Assembly (NCBI GenBank): GCA_020636935.1
Contig: JACJWW010000001.1
Span: 147,426 to 211,425, forward strand
Direction: 5' to 3'
Length of the DNA: 64,000 nt
From: Nocardioidaceae bacterium
Lineage (GTDB): Bacteria > Actinomycetota > Actinomycetes > Propionibacteriales > Nocardioidaceae
The translations under genes and the position numbers were made by a program. Within the stretch, counting starts at the first letter, position 1. The number at the start of each line of letters is the position of its first letter. Below are positions 25,572-35,084 of this stretch, piece after piece. The notes under the pieces were generated by a model, which saw only the letters and a list, made by a program, of their open reading frames with translations, was not told the DNA's origin and made no database searches.

Positions 25572-26758
25572 TCTTCCATGTGGGCACCCCCAAGACGGGC
25601 ACCTCTTATGTGCAAGACGTATTGCTGGCCAACCAGGATGAGATTGCCCAGCAAGGCGTGCTCTACCCAGCTGACCGCCACGACGCGCATTTCCTCGCCG
25701 CCCTCGATCTGATGCAACTGCCGTGGGGCGGACTGGAAGACCAGGCCACCGGCCGCTGGGATCGCCTGGCCGAAGAAGTGCGCTCGTGGGAAGGCACCGC
25801 GATCATCAGCCACGAGATCTTCGGCACCGCATCGCGCGCCCACGTGCACCGCGCCCTCGACTCGCTCGGCGACGCAGAAGTGCACATCGTGGTGTCGGCG
25901 CGAGACCTCGCTCGGCAACTGCCCGCCGAGTGGCAGGAAAACGTAAAGCACCGGCGCACCCTGACCTACAACGCCTTCCTCGACCAGATCTGCGACGAAC
26001 ACCGCGCCGGCAAGATCGCCCAATGGTTCTGGGGGGTCCAGGAGATCCCCGAGATCCTTGACCGTTGGGCGGGCAGCATCACACCCGAGCACGTGCACCT
26101 GATCACGGTGCCGCCTGCGGGTGGCCCACGCGATGCCCTGTGGCATCGCTTCGCCGACACCTTCGGTGTCTCCCGGGAGCTGCGCCCACACGTCGAACGC
26201 ACCAATCTCTCACTCGGCGTACCCGAAGTGGCCATGCTGCGACGCCTCAATGAGCTCCTCAATGACGCACTGCCAAATCACTACTTCCGCGAGCTCGTCC
26301 GCGAAGGGCTGGTGCATCGCTTCCTCGCCCAGACCCCAGCGCGCACCAAACTCACTCTCCCCCCAGACATCCACGAATGGGCAGCGAGCCTGAGTCGCTC
26401 ATGGGTCGCTGAGCTGGCGCAGCGCGGCTATCAGGTGGTCGGGGCGCTTGACGAACTGATCCCGGGGCCGGTTGATTCGTCGTACTCCGATCCAGACCAG
26501 CCCGACGAGCGTGAGGTCAGCGATGCCGCCCTGCGCTCACTGGCCGAGATCATCGGTGAAACTGCGCGCCTGACCGACGAGCTGGAGCGGGTGCACCACG
26601 ACAATGCCGACCTGATGCGGCAGATCGATGCCCTGCACGCCACCCCCACCTACAAGGCAAAGGAGCGTCTCGTCGAAATCGCGCAGACGAACTACGCCGC
26701 TCGGATGGGTCTGGGCGCTTATCGGCGCCTGCGAGAGAGAAACTCACGGTCGACATAA
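25556..26758 (+). CDS. Sulfotransferase-like protein 2
   Basis: About 400 residues. The GTG start at 25556 is set by a GGAAGGAG site 5-6 bases upstream; an ATG at 25541 would remove that spacing. PAPS loop FHVGTPKTGTSYVQDVL at the N-terminus, then VVSARDLARQLPAEWQE and the C-terminal GYQVVGALDELIPG and SDPDQPDE segments as in protein 1. It has about 60 extra residues at the end with a helical, coiled-coil-like stretch (TDELERVHHDNADLM). It overlaps the upstream unknown gene by 16 bases and the convergent EcsC-like gene by 40 bases. Confidence 0.72.
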   Translation: MAKRVIFHVGTPKTGTSYVQDVLLANQDEIAQQGVLYPADRHDAHFLAALDLMQLPWGGLEDQATGRWDRLAEEVRSWEGTAIISHEIFGTASRAHVHRALDSLGDAEVHIVVSARDLARQLPAEWQENVKHRRTLTYNAFLDQICDEHRAGKIAQWFWGVQEIPEILDRWAGSITPEHVHLITVPPAGGPRDALWHRFADTFGVSRELRPHVERTNLSLGVPEVAMLRRLNELLNDALPNHYFRELVREGLVHRFLAQTPARTKLTLPPDIHEWAASLSRSWVAELAQRGYQVVGALDELIPGPVDSSYSDPDQPDEREVSDAALRSLAEIIGETARLTDELERVHHDNADLMRQIDALHATPTYKAKERLVEIAQTNYAARMGLGAYRRLRERNSRST

Positions 26759-27387
26759 CGGCCCGCACGCCAGGTCAGATAGCCATCTGCGCCAGCTCCG
26801 AAGACTCCCCCAACCAGAGGCGTACGCCGGGCTGCCGTCGTGGCCAATCGTTTGCCTGCCACCTTGGTCACCAACTCCGCAGCAACCTCATTGGCCATCA
26901 CAAATCCAAGTCGGGGGTCAGCCACCGGAGCGGTGGCCATCGCCATTGGGGTGGTCGGCACCTTGAGCTCGCTGAGCAACTCCATGAGCCTTTCCTCGCC
27001 CAGTAGTGCGGCGAGGATCGCGTTGTGCACCCGAGGATCGGCAAGGTCATAGCCGCGCAGGTGCAGGATCGCCGCGGCCATCCGACATTGCAGGAAGGCA
27101 AGCACGGCGATATTGGCGGGCACGGCCAAGGTTGCAGTGAGCAGGCCGCCGAGATTTGTCATCAGCCCCTGCGCAGCCGCCAGCCGCACATGGGTCTCAA
27201 TGACGGTGCGCACACTGGCCACCTCGTCACCATGATGGGCATCGTGGGCCTTGGTCGCCATCTCCGCGGCGCCAGGGAAGGGACCGATCCCGGAGATCGC
27301 AGCATCAAGCGCACGATGCACTGCAGTCGCGGTGAACTCCGGCGCGGCTTCGCTGATCCGCTCGGCGGCACCTTTGGATTCACTCAT
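26719..27387 (-). CDS. EcsC-family-like protein
   Basis: About 222 residues from the ATG at 27387; the frame open to 27534 would run through the divergent aat gene. A hydrophobic middle (LGGLLTATLAVPANIAVLAF) and the LRGYDLADPRVHNAILAALLG segment resemble the EcsC family, whose function outside Bacillus is unknown. A glycine-rich region near the end (LVGGVFGAGADGYLTWRAG) is typical of small peripheral or integral membrane proteins. It may associate with the membrane. Confidence 0.55.
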   Translation of the reverse strand: MSESKGAAERISEAAPEFTATAVHRALDAAISGIGPFPGAAEMATKAHDAHHGDEVASVRTVIETHVRLAAAQGLMTNLGGLLTATLAVPANIAVLAFLQCRMAAAILHLRGYDLADPRVHNAILAALLGEERLMELLSELKVPTTPMAMATAPVADPRLGFVMANEVAAELVTKVAGKRLATTAARRTPLVGGVFGAGADGYLTWRAGRYVDREFLSRRRR

Positions 27388-27433
27388 GACCACATGGTAG
27401 ATGGGCGCTGGTGATCCCCTAGAGTCGCTGATC

Positions 27434-28108
27434 GTGACGCCGACCGAGCCGCCACCTTGTGCATATGAGTTCCCGCAGCCAAGCCCGGGGATGGGCGATG
27501 CCGTGGCCTTCGGTGCCGACTTGAAACCCGGCACCCTGCTGGCGGCCTATCGATCTGGTCTCTTCCCGATGCCCAAAGGCAGGAAGCGGGGCATCACCTG
27601 GTGGTCACCTGACCCCCGCGGCGTCCTGGTTCCATGCTCGCTCAAGGTCAGTCGATCATTGCGGCAGTCGCTCAACAAATACGAGATCCGAGTCAACACT
27701 GCCTTTGCCGAGGTCATCACCGCCTGTGGTGACCCGTCCCGTGATGGCGCCTGGATCAACCAGGAGATCCGCGACGCCTATGTGGCCTTGCACGAACTGG
27801 GCTGGGCCCACTCGATCGAAGCCTGGCGTGGAGACGAGTTGGCCGGCGGCCTGTACGGCGTCGCGATCGGGGGCCTGTTTGCTGGGGAGTCCATGTTCCA
27901 TCGCCAACGGGACGCCTCCAAGGTCGCACTCGTTGGCCTGGTCGGCCTGCTCAGCGACGAGTACGCCGCGCAGCGACTGATCGACGTACAGTGGCAAACC
28001 CCCCACCTTGCCACCCTTGGCGTCATTGAGATGGAGCGGTCGGCGTACCTCGACCTCTTGCCGAGGGTGCTTGCCCTCCCGCTCCCCACCGCCCTCGTGG
28101 GGCCCTAA
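27434..28108 (+). CDS. aat: Leucyl/phenylalanyl-tRNA--protein transferase
   Basis: About 224 residues. The diagnostic N-terminal segment YRSGLFPMP and WWSPDPRGVLVP, the ESMFHRQRDASKVAL loop and the C-terminal IDVQWQTPHLATLG are all present. The enzyme adds Leu or Phe from tRNA to N-terminal Lys or Arg of proteins, marking them for ClpS/ClpAP-type degradation. I favour the GTG at 27434, which leaves a 46-base gap to the divergent EcsC-like gene; the ATG at 27401 adds 11 unlikely residues. Confidence 0.93.
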   Translation: MTPTEPPPCAYEFPQPSPGMGDAVAFGADLKPGTLLAAYRSGLFPMPKGRKRGITWWSPDPRGVLVPCSLKVSRSLRQSLNKYEIRVNTAFAEVITACGDPSRDGAWINQEIRDAYVALHELGWAHSIEAWRGDELAGGLYGVAIGGLFAGESMFHRQRDASKVALVGLVGLLSDEYAAQRLIDVQWQTPHLATLGVIEMERSAYLDLLPRVLALPLPTALVGP

Positions 28109-28176
28109 CGTCGTACAAATCCCGCACGGTCAAAGGGAAACTGGCAGCGGCTAGGTGCCCCAACTATGCTTGTCTC

Positions 28177-28407
28177 ATGACGATCATCACTGACCAAAAA
28201 TCCCGACCAGTAAGCAGCGTGGTCGCGATCCTCGTGGCGATCTTCAGCGGGGGTTACATGCTGCCGTGGGCAATCGCGGCAGTGCGTGGCAATGCCAACG
28301 CTTGGAGCGTCTTCTGGATCAATCTGCTGCTTGGTTGGACCGTCGTCGGCTGGATTGTGGCCTTGGTGATGTCAATCCGCGAGCACAGGCTCCGGGTCGT
28401 CAGCTAG
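28177..28407 (+). CDS. Small membrane protein of the superinfection-immunity family
   Basis: 76 residues with two transmembrane helices. The pattern GGYMLPWAIAAVRG, INLLLGWTVVGWIVALVMS and a basic C-terminus match the Imm_superinfect family, named after the phage T4 Imm protein but widespread in bacterial chromosomes with no phage link. There is no phage gene nearby. It stands alone after aat. In actinobacteria it is more likely a general small membrane protein than an anti-phage factor. Confidence 0.7.
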   Translation: MTIITDQKSRPVSSVVAILVAIFSGGYMLPWAIAAVRGNANAWSVFWINLLLGWTVVGWIVALVMSIREHRLRVVS

Positions 28408-28413
28408 TTCAAA

Positions 28414-29862
28414 TCACGACGCCGTAGGCTCCACCAAGGGTGGGGCCCCAAGCAGGTGGGCAAACAACTCGCCGTACTGAAGCAGATGTCGGTCACCTAA
28501 GAAGAGCTCGAGCACTCGTGCGCGTCCGGCTAGAGCCAGCCGGGCAGCCAACTCAGGGTCATCAAGCACCCGGGTGATCAACTCGCCACAGCCAGCCAGA
28601 TCCGTCGGATCAGCCAGTAGCAAGCCGCTGACTCCGTCTTCAATCTGATCTGCGATGCCGCCAACGTCGCTGGCCAAGACCGGCCGGGCCTTCCACATTG
28701 CCTCGGTGACGGTCAGCCCGAAGCCCTCCACCAGACTCTTTTGGAGTACGACGGTCGCGGCCCGCTGCAGCGCATTGATGATGTAGGCGTTTTCGTCGAT
28801 GTCGTCCATGGGCACACACACCAGGTGCACCCGCTCCTGCATGGCCTCTGGCAACCTCGCCCAAGCCGCTTGGCATTGCGCCAGCACTTCGGCACCCTCG
28901 GGATCGTCTGACACCCCTGCGGTAGCCGGACCGACAAGCAACAGGTGCACGTCGGTGTGCCCCACCACATGTTCGGTGAAGGCAGTCATCACTCCCTCCA
29001 TGTCTTTGAGCCGGTCCCAGCGGCTGACCTGCAAGACATAGTCAGCACCTGCCGGGAGCAGACCACCAGCAACGATCAGGTCGTCATGTCGGCGTACGAC
29101 GCCAGCTCCCCCGTCGCGTCGGGGGAAGGTGATCTCATTGCCCGAGTCGACACCATCGCTGACCCCGACCCTGGCCAAGACATCGGCCACTGTGTCTGGA
29201 TCGATCTCGACATTCTTGCCTGCGAAAGGGTCGATCGAGGGCGGCACGATGAAGATCTGATCTGGATTGGTGAAGGGTGGCGCGTAGGTCGGGCGAGAGA
29301 CCACGACGGCCTCGGCATGCTCGACATAGGGGCGCAGGAAGGCCCACGCCCGCTGGGCGATCTCATTGGTTTCGTCTTTGCCGATGTGACTGCGCCAGAT
29401 CACATGTGCACCCAAGTCGCGCAAAGGCTTGATCATCCCAGCGGTCTGCGGGTCATGGAGCAACACGATGTCACCGGGTTTGATCTGGTCAGCGATGCTG
29501 GCTGTGTTGGCGCTCAGGATCTGCTCGTAGTGAGCATGCTGATCTGGACCGAGGTCACCTCCGTCACCCGGATCACCGTGAAGCATGTTGTGCATGCGCT
29601 TGGTGATCTCGAAGAACTCGGGGTCGCCGTCGAGCACGACCCATCGAGTGTCGATGCCCAAGCTGATCGCTCCGGCCAAGATGGTCTGCAGCATTTCGGC
29701 CACCCCGCCACCTTGAGCGGTGGCGTTGACATTCCAGACCGTGCGGCCCGACAACATCTCACGGGCTCTGTCTGCAGCCTGCATGAAGCGCGCAGAGCGC
29801 TCCGGCCCGATCAAGGCACTCATGGCATCAAGAGGAAGGGCAACGACCGAGACTGACTGCAT
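28414..29862 (-). CDS. Trehalose glycosyltransferring synthase-like GT4 glycosyltransferase
   Basis: About 482 residues, two Rossmann-like domains of the GT-B fold. WNVNATAQGGGVAEMLQ (acceptor-side loop with the glycines), VIWRSHIG, QVSRWDRLKDMEGV, and the sugar-nucleotide segment KSLVEGFGLTVTEAMWKARPV with Glu of the EX7E motif. The closest remembered family is TreT, which makes trehalose from NDP-glucose and glucose. The ATG at 29862 has AAGGATG upstream, so the earlier ATG at 29877 is rejected. It is divergent from the AAA ATPase gene and could supply compatible solute, but other GT4 substrates remain possible. Confidence 0.75.
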   Translation of the reverse strand: MQSVSVVALPLDAMSALIGPERSARFMQAADRAREMLSGRTVWNVNATAQGGGVAEMLQTILAGAISLGIDTRWVVLDGDPEFFEITKRMHNMLHGDPGDGGDLGPDQHAHYEQILSANTASIADQIKPGDIVLLHDPQTAGMIKPLRDLGAHVIWRSHIGKDETNEIAQRAWAFLRPYVEHAEAVVVSRPTYAPPFTNPDQIFIVPPSIDPFAGKNVEIDPDTVADVLARVGVSDGVDSGNEITFPRRDGGAGVVRRHDDLIVAGGLLPAGADYVLQVSRWDRLKDMEGVMTAFTEHVVGHTDVHLLLVGPATAGVSDDPEGAEVLAQCQAAWARLPEAMQERVHLVCVPMDDIDENAYIINALQRAATVVLQKSLVEGFGLTVTEAMWKARPVLASDVGGIADQIEDGVSGLLLADPTDLAGCGELITRVLDDPELAARLALAGRARVLELFLGDRHLLQYGELFAHLLGAPPLVEPTAS

Positions 29863-29975
29863 GCCACATCCTTGCATTACGTCATCGGTTCGGCCAATGC
29901 AGCCGGCGTACGGCGTTTCTGCAACTCGCTAGTTGAATCTAGGAATATCGCTAGACCCTCAAATAGTCTGAGCAG

Positions 29976-31160
29976 ATGGACCCGATCCGCAATCCCTATG
30001 CCCCAGGCGCCGGGCAACGCCCACCTGAGCTGGCCGGGCGTGATCAGGAGTTGGCGCAATTTGAGATCACCTTGGAGCGGATCGCGGCCGGACGACCCGA
30101 CCGCAGCATGGTGCTCAGTGGACTCCGAGGCGTCGGCAAGACTGTACTGCTCAACAGTCTGCGGTCAATGGCAGTCAATCGCGCATGGGGCACCGGCAAG
30201 CTTGAGGCTCGCCCTGAGCAGTCGATCCGGATCGGCATCGCCCAAGCCACTCACCAGGCAATTCGTGACATCGCCCATCGCCATCGCGACCAAGAGGCCG
30301 TGGAGCGCACTCTCGGCAGCCTCAAAGCCTTTGCTTTGCGTACGCCGCACAAAGACCGCGCAGCCCGGAGTTGGCAGCCACCCATCGACGTACCCGCGAC
30401 GAGGGGCCGCGCCGACTCCGGTGACTTCGAGCTTGATCTCAACGAGCTCTTCTCCGACATCGCAGCCTTGGCGGGCGATTTGAATGTCGGAATTGCTTTG
30501 TTCATCGACGAGATGCAGGACATCTCTCCAGCCGAGTTGGGAGCACTTTGCGGCGCTTGTCATGAGATGAGCCAGCAGCGCGCCGCCTTGATCGTGGTCG
30601 GGGCAGGGCTTCCCCATCTACCGGTCGCGTTGGCTGCCTCGCGCTCATACGCCGAGCGGCTTTTCCGCTATGTCAGCGTCGATCGCCTTCCTCGGGAAAT
30701 GGCTGAGCGGGCCTGGCGTTTGCCTGCTGCCACCGAAGAAGTCGATTTTGAGCCCAAGGCACTCGATGAGCTGTTCCGGCTCACTGATGGATATCCGTAC
30801 TTCGTGCAGGCCTATGGCAAGGCCACCTGGGATGTCGCTCCGACCAGTCCGATCACTTGGGCAGATGTCATCCAGGCTGCACCTGAGGCAGAGGCCGAGT
30901 TGGCCATCGGGTTCTTCGGTGCCCGCTATGACCGGGCCACCCCTGCGGAGCGCGAATACATGCTGGCCATGGCCGACTTGGAAGACTCCGGGCCAACGAT
31001 CCCGACCAGTCAGATCGCCAGCCAATTGGGGCGCAAACCCCAGTCACTGTCGCCGGCGCGAGATGGGTTGATCAAGAAGGGGCTGGTGTTTTCAGCCGAG
31101 CGAGGCACCGTCGCCTTCACCGTGCCTCACTTCGGCCGCTACCTGCGCAATCAGCGGTGA
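29976..31160 (+). CDS. AAA_16/Orc1-like ATPase with C-terminal winged helix
   Basis: 394 residues. Walker A GLRGVGKTVL at about residues 48-57, Walker B IALFIDEMQD, and a sensor-1-like VVGAGLP after it. The C-terminal 90 residues (TPAEREYMLAMADLE and SQIASQLGRKPQSLSPARDGLI) form a winged-helix DNA-binding domain. The arrangement resembles archaeal Orc/Cdc6-like or STAND-type ATPases of actinobacteria. No partner gene is obvious. It ends 4 bases before the convergent glnD stop. Role unknown; DNA-associated regulation or defence signalling are both possible. Confidence 0.75.
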   Translation: MDPIRNPYAPGAGQRPPELAGRDQELAQFEITLERIAAGRPDRSMVLSGLRGVGKTVLLNSLRSMAVNRAWGTGKLEARPEQSIRIGIAQATHQAIRDIAHRHRDQEAVERTLGSLKAFALRTPHKDRAARSWQPPIDVPATRGRADSGDFELDLNELFSDIAALAGDLNVGIALFIDEMQDISPAELGALCGACHEMSQQRAALIVVGAGLPHLPVALAASRSYAERLFRYVSVDRLPREMAERAWRLPAATEEVDFEPKALDELFRLTDGYPYFVQAYGKATWDVAPTSPITWADVIQAAPEAEAELAIGFFGARYDRATPAEREYMLAMADLEDSGPTIPTSQIASQLGRKPQSLSPARDGLIKKGLVFSAERGTVAFTVPHFGRYLRNQR

Positions 31161-31164
31161 CCCT

Positions 31165-33384
31165 TCACGACAGCGCAACAAGTACGGCCTCAACGGCCTG
31201 CTGGGCATGGCCGGACGACAGAGGCGCTCGGTCCTTGTCCTGGAGGTAGAAGAAGTCGACGGCTTGGGGACCGACCGTGTCCAGATGGGCTGAGGTGACA
31301 GACACCTGCACTCCAGACAAGGCGGCACAGATTTGATAGACCAGCCCCGGTCGATCGGTGGCACGCACTTCCAGCACGGTGGCATGCTCAGAGGCCCGCG
31401 GATGCAGCATCGCGAATGGCTCGAGGCCTGCAGGTTCGGAGCGTCTGAGTCGATCATCTGCCTGCACCCTGCGTTGCGCCACTGCCTCCAAGCGTTGACG
31501 CAACTCCGCTGCGTCAAAGGCATGGGCGTCGGTGTGCCACTCGGATACTGCGACAGGCATGCCGTCCACGGTCTGTGGCCAGGCACGCGCCGTACGGATG
31601 GAGATCTTGGCCAGACCGAGCATCCCCGCGACATCAGCGAGCAGACCCAACCGTTCACCCGAGATCACTCGCATTTGAGAGCCGTCTGCTACAGCCCGGA
31701 GATCCACAATCACCTTCGTCGGATCACTCAAGACAGCTTTGGGGATGACCACGGGCTCCGGGACCCGGGCCGGCAGCTCTCCCACCTCAAGCTGGTGATG
31801 CGCCCTACGAGCCAACTCCGAGATCAGATTGGCTCGCCAGTTTGTCCACGCCTTGTCGCCGGTGGCTTTGGCGTCTGCCTGCGTCAGTGCTGTCAGCAAG
31901 TCCAGCTCTTCACGGGTCGAGATCGAGTCGGTCACCATGGCGATCGTGGCTGGATCGTCCAAGTCTCTAGTAGTGGCGGTCTGAGCCAGGAGCAAGTGCC
32001 AGCGCACAAGCGTGCCGATCACTTTGACATCTGGGTCAGGAAAGCCAATCCGCCGTGCGACCTCAATGGCGATGGGCTCGCCTGCGATCGAGTGATCCCG
32101 GCCCTGCCCCTTGCCCAGGTCGTGCAATAGTGCAGCCACGACCAACAGATCAGGGCGGGCCACCTTCCTGATCAGGGAAGAAGCCTCGACACAGGTCTCG
32201 ACCAGATGTCGGTCGACGGTGTACTTGTGCACAACCGACTCGTGCGGCAACAAGGTGACCTGCTCCCATTCGGGCAACAGTTTCGCGATCGCGCCGGTCT
32301 CCTCCAAGGTCTCCCAGACTCCGCGGAGCCCATCCCCGGCCGCAAGCAACCTGACCAGACTCCCCCGGGCAGATTCGGGCCAAGGCGTCGGGAGTTCGCC
32401 GGGCTCACCGATCATGCGGGCCGCGCTGCGCGGGTCGAGCACCAAGGAGCGTTCGGCCGCTTCAGCTGCTGCCCGGAGGATCAAGAACGGATCATCCACC
32501 TTGCCTCGAGTGGAGTCCAAGACGACCTCTTCGTAGGCCACGGCGAGACCATGCCCGATCGGGGTGAGCTGCGGTCGTCGTACGCCGGTCGAGGGCGTAC
32601 GACGAAGCACGGCCTCAGCACGGCGCCAGGACAGGCGCGTCAGATGGGTCATTCGACGGCCCAGCCCACGCACGTGCCTTTGGGCCGACAGTGCGTCGGG
32701 AAGGCCCAGCTCCCGCGCCAAATCGTCCCAATGCTCTGGAGCCACGCGATCTGTCGCTCTGCCGGCCACGGTGTGCAAGGCATCGCGCACATCGAGCAAG
32801 GCATCTCGGCAGCTTTCGAGCTCGCGATGGGGAATGTCGATCAGCCAGCTGGCGACCAGCGCTTTCAGCATCATGGCATCACGCAGGCCCCCGATGGCCT
32901 CTTTGAGGTCAGGTACAGAGGCGTGCGCCAACTCGCCGTACCGGCTCTCCCGATCAACCACCAGTTGGTGCAACTCAGGCAATCTGGTGCGGGCTTGTTT
33001 GCGCCAATCAGCCAAGGCAGCGGTGCGTAACCGCAGGGTCAGGCTCGGATCACCGGCGACATGACGGATGTCGAGAAGCCCAAGGGCGACCTTTGGGTCA
33101 GTGACACTCTGCAACATCTGGGAGAGCGATCGCACCGCATGATCGATCCGGAATCCAGAGTCCCAGAGGGGATACCAGATCTGACTGGCCCAGCCTCCTA
33201 GCGGGAGGTCGTCATCATGGACAAGCACCAGATCGAGATCGCTGTAGGGAGCAAGTTGACCTCGCCCATAGCCTCCTACCGCGATGAGCGCAGCGCCTGA
33301 GTCAGGGCAACCCGCGATCCCATAGGCCCGTTGGCTGAGCTGATCTGCTTGCGCCGTGCGCTCAACTCGATCTGGTGCTGTCAT
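31165..33384 (-). CDS. glnD: PII uridylyl/adenylyltransferase
   Basis: 739 residues, shorter than the 850-900 of proteobacterial GlnD. Domains: nucleotidyltransferase with GGYGRGQLAPYSDLDLVL (GG and DxD), a helical linker, HD domain with HDLGKGQGRDHS, and two C-terminal ACT domains (SGERLGLLADVAGMLG and ATDRPGLVYQICAALSG) that sense glutamine. In actinobacteria this enzyme adenylylates rather than uridylylates GlnK; that is known of the family and cannot be read here. It lies 12 bases downstream of glnK in the same operon. Confidence 0.93.
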   Translation of the reverse strand: MTAPDRVERTAQADQLSQRAYGIAGCPDSGAALIAVGGYGRGQLAPYSDLDLVLVHDDDLPLGGWASQIWYPLWDSGFRIDHAVRSLSQMLQSVTDPKVALGLLDIRHVAGDPSLTLRLRTAALADWRKQARTRLPELHQLVVDRESRYGELAHASVPDLKEAIGGLRDAMMLKALVASWLIDIPHRELESCRDALLDVRDALHTVAGRATDRVAPEHWDDLARELGLPDALSAQRHVRGLGRRMTHLTRLSWRRAEAVLRRTPSTGVRRPQLTPIGHGLAVAYEEVVLDSTRGKVDDPFLILRAAAEAAERSLVLDPRSAARMIGEPGELPTPWPESARGSLVRLLAAGDGLRGVWETLEETGAIAKLLPEWEQVTLLPHESVVHKYTVDRHLVETCVEASSLIRKVARPDLLVVAALLHDLGKGQGRDHSIAGEPIAIEVARRIGFPDPDVKVIGTLVRWHLLLAQTATTRDLDDPATIAMVTDSISTREELDLLTALTQADAKATGDKAWTNWRANLISELARRAHHQLEVGELPARVPEPVVIPKAVLSDPTKVIVDLRAVADGSQMRVISGERLGLLADVAGMLGLAKISIRTARAWPQTVDGMPVAVSEWHTDAHAFDAAELRQRLEAVAQRRVQADDRLRRSEPAGLEPFAMLHPRASEHATVLEVRATDRPGLVYQICAALSGVQVSVTSAHLDTVGPQAVDFFYLQDKDRAPLSSGHAQQAVEAVLVALS

Positions 33385-33396
33385 GATGCATTGACC

Positions 33397-33735
33397 TCAG
33401 ATTGCGGATTCGTCTCGGTCGCCAGTCCGCACCCGAATCACGCCATCAATCGGGGAGATCCAGACCTTGCCATCACCGATACGACCGGTCTGAGCGGCCT
33501 TCACGATCAGGTCTGCGACAGCGTCGACATCCATGTCATCGACCACGATCTCCAACTTGACCTTGGGGACGAGGGCGATGTCATATTCGGCACCGCGATA
33601 GACCTCGGTGTGGCCCTTCTGCCGGCCATAGCCGCTGACTTCGCTGACCGTCATCCCGGTCAGGCCAAAGCCCTCCAGGGCCGAGCGGACATCTTCCCAC
33701 TTGTGCGGCTTGATCACCGCGGTCACCAGCTTCAT
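33397..33735 (-). CDS. glnK: Nitrogen regulatory protein PII
   Basis: 112 residues, normal length. N-terminus MKLVTAVIKPHKWEDVRSAL, T-loop GRQKGHTEVYRGAEYDI with the modifiable Tyr at residue 51, and KVWISPIDGVIRVRTGDRDE carrying the second PII signature. It binds ATP/ADP and 2-oxoglutarate and blocks the AmtB channel when nitrogen is plentiful. Its start overlaps the amtB stop by 4 bases (ATGA). Confidence 0.96.
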   Translation of the reverse strand: MKLVTAVIKPHKWEDVRSALEGFGLTGMTVSEVSGYGRQKGHTEVYRGAEYDIALVPKVKLEIVVDDMDVDAVADLIVKAAQTGRIGDGKVWISPIDGVIRVRTGDRDESAI

Positions 33736-35084
33736 GACTGGTCTCCTTCCTTGATGGTGTTTGACGGCGCAGCACCCACGGGGGCCTTCGGACTCAAAGC
33801 CCCGCTCCCCACGAGGGCTGGGCCACCGAGGCCCCGCGCAGCCGAAGTCGCGTGCAGGTCATAGGCGGCCTCGCCATGCTCGGCAAAGTCGATGCCCTCG
33901 ATCTCTTCTTCTTCGCTGATCCGCCAGCCGATCGTGTATTTGATCGCGAAGCCGATGATTGCGGTGAAGAAGGCCGACCACACGATTGCCACGGCAACCG
34001 CACCCAACTGGTGGCCAAGAGAAGTCAGGCCGCCGCCGTAGAAGAGTCCATCAACGCCGCCGGGTGCCTTGGACGAGGAGAGGAAGCCAATCAGGACCGT
34101 GCCCACGATGCCACCGACCAGGTGCACGCCGACCACGTCAAAGGAGTCATCGAGGCCAAAGCGATATTTCAGACCCACCGCATAGGCGCACGCAGCACCC
34201 GAAACCATCCCGATCACGATCGCTCCAACCAGGTCAACCGCTCCTGCAGCAGGAGTGATCGCCACGAGGCCTGACACGATGCCTGAGGCCGCACCCAACG
34301 AAGTTGCCTTGCCGTGCAGCAGATTCTCGACGAGAAGCCAGGCGAGCATTGCTGCCATGGTTGCGACCGTGGTGTTGAGGAAGGTGACCCCAGTCTCGGT
34401 CATGAACTGCGCAGTGTCCTTGGCGCCACCGTCTCCTGCCGCAAACACGATCGAGCCCACGTTGAAGCCATACCAGCCAAACCAGAGCAACCCAGCGCCG
34501 ATCATCGTGAGCGTCAGGTTGTGCGGCTTCATCGGCTCTTTGCCGAAGCCGATCCGCTTGCCGATGATCAGTGCCAGCACGCCACCCGCCACACCAGCAT
34601 TGATGTGTACGACGGTGCCGCCGGCGTAGTCCTGGGCCGGGAAGTGCTCGGCGATGAAGCCGCCACCCCACACCATGTGCGCGATGGGCAAGTAGCTCAG
34701 GGTGATCCAGATGGGGAGGAAGACCACCCATGCAGACAGCTTGACTCGGTCAGCAATCGCCCCGGAGATCAGCGCTGCAGTGATGACGGCGAAAGTCATC
34801 TGGAAGCAAACCCCGACGAATGAGCCGGGTTCCACTCCGCGAAGACCAAACAGGCTGAAGGGGTTTGCGATGATGCCGCCCAAGTCACTGGGCCCCATCA
34901 TCGCTGACCAACCCCACAAGATGAAGACGAGGCCTACGACCCCGAGGGCGACGTAGGACATCATCATCATGTTTAGCACTGACTTGGCGCGAGCCATGCC
35001 TCCGTAGAACAAGGCGAGTGCTGGGGTGGTCATCATCAAGACCATGGCCGTGGCCATGAGCATCCAGGCGTAGTACCCGTCCAT
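33732..35084 (-). CDS. amtB: Ammonium transporter
   Basis: About 450 residues with eleven predicted membrane helices. The ATG at 35084 follows an AGGAGG site; the upstream frame to 35159 is not coding. Landmarks: LALFYGGMARAKSVLNMMMM near the N-terminus, AGGTVVHINAGVAG with one pore His-region, DDSFDVVGVHLVGGIVG with the second pore His, and a C-terminal tail ending in EEEEIEGIDFAEHGEAAYDL that docks onto GlnK. It imports ammonium at low concentration. Confidence 0.95.
   Translation of the reverse strand: MDGYYAWMLMATAMVLMMTTPALALFYGGMARAKSVLNMMMMSYVALGVVGLVFILWGWSAMMGPSDLGGIIANPFSLFGLRGVEPGSFVGVCFQMTFAVITAALISGAIADRVKLSAWVVFLPIWITLSYLPIAHMVWGGGFIAEHFPAQDYAGGTVVHINAGVAGGVLALIIGKRIGFGKEPMKPHNLTLTMIGAGLLWFGWYGFNVGSIVFAAGDGGAKDTAQFMTETGVTFLNTTVATMAAMLAWLLVENLLHGKATSLGAASGIVSGLVAITPAAGAVDLVGAIVIGMVSGAACAYAVGLKYRFGLDDSFDVVGVHLVGGIVGTVLIGFLSSSKAPGGVDGLFYGGGLTSLGHQLGAVAVAIVWSAFFTAIIGFAIKYTIGWRISEEEEIEGIDFAEHGEAAYDLHATSAARGLGGPALVGSGALSPKAPVGAAPSNTIKEGDQS

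Noticed and set aside
28177..28407. Prophage or phage-exclusion locus
   Set aside because: The superinfection-immunity family name alone is not evidence; there is no integrase, att site or phage structural gene around it.
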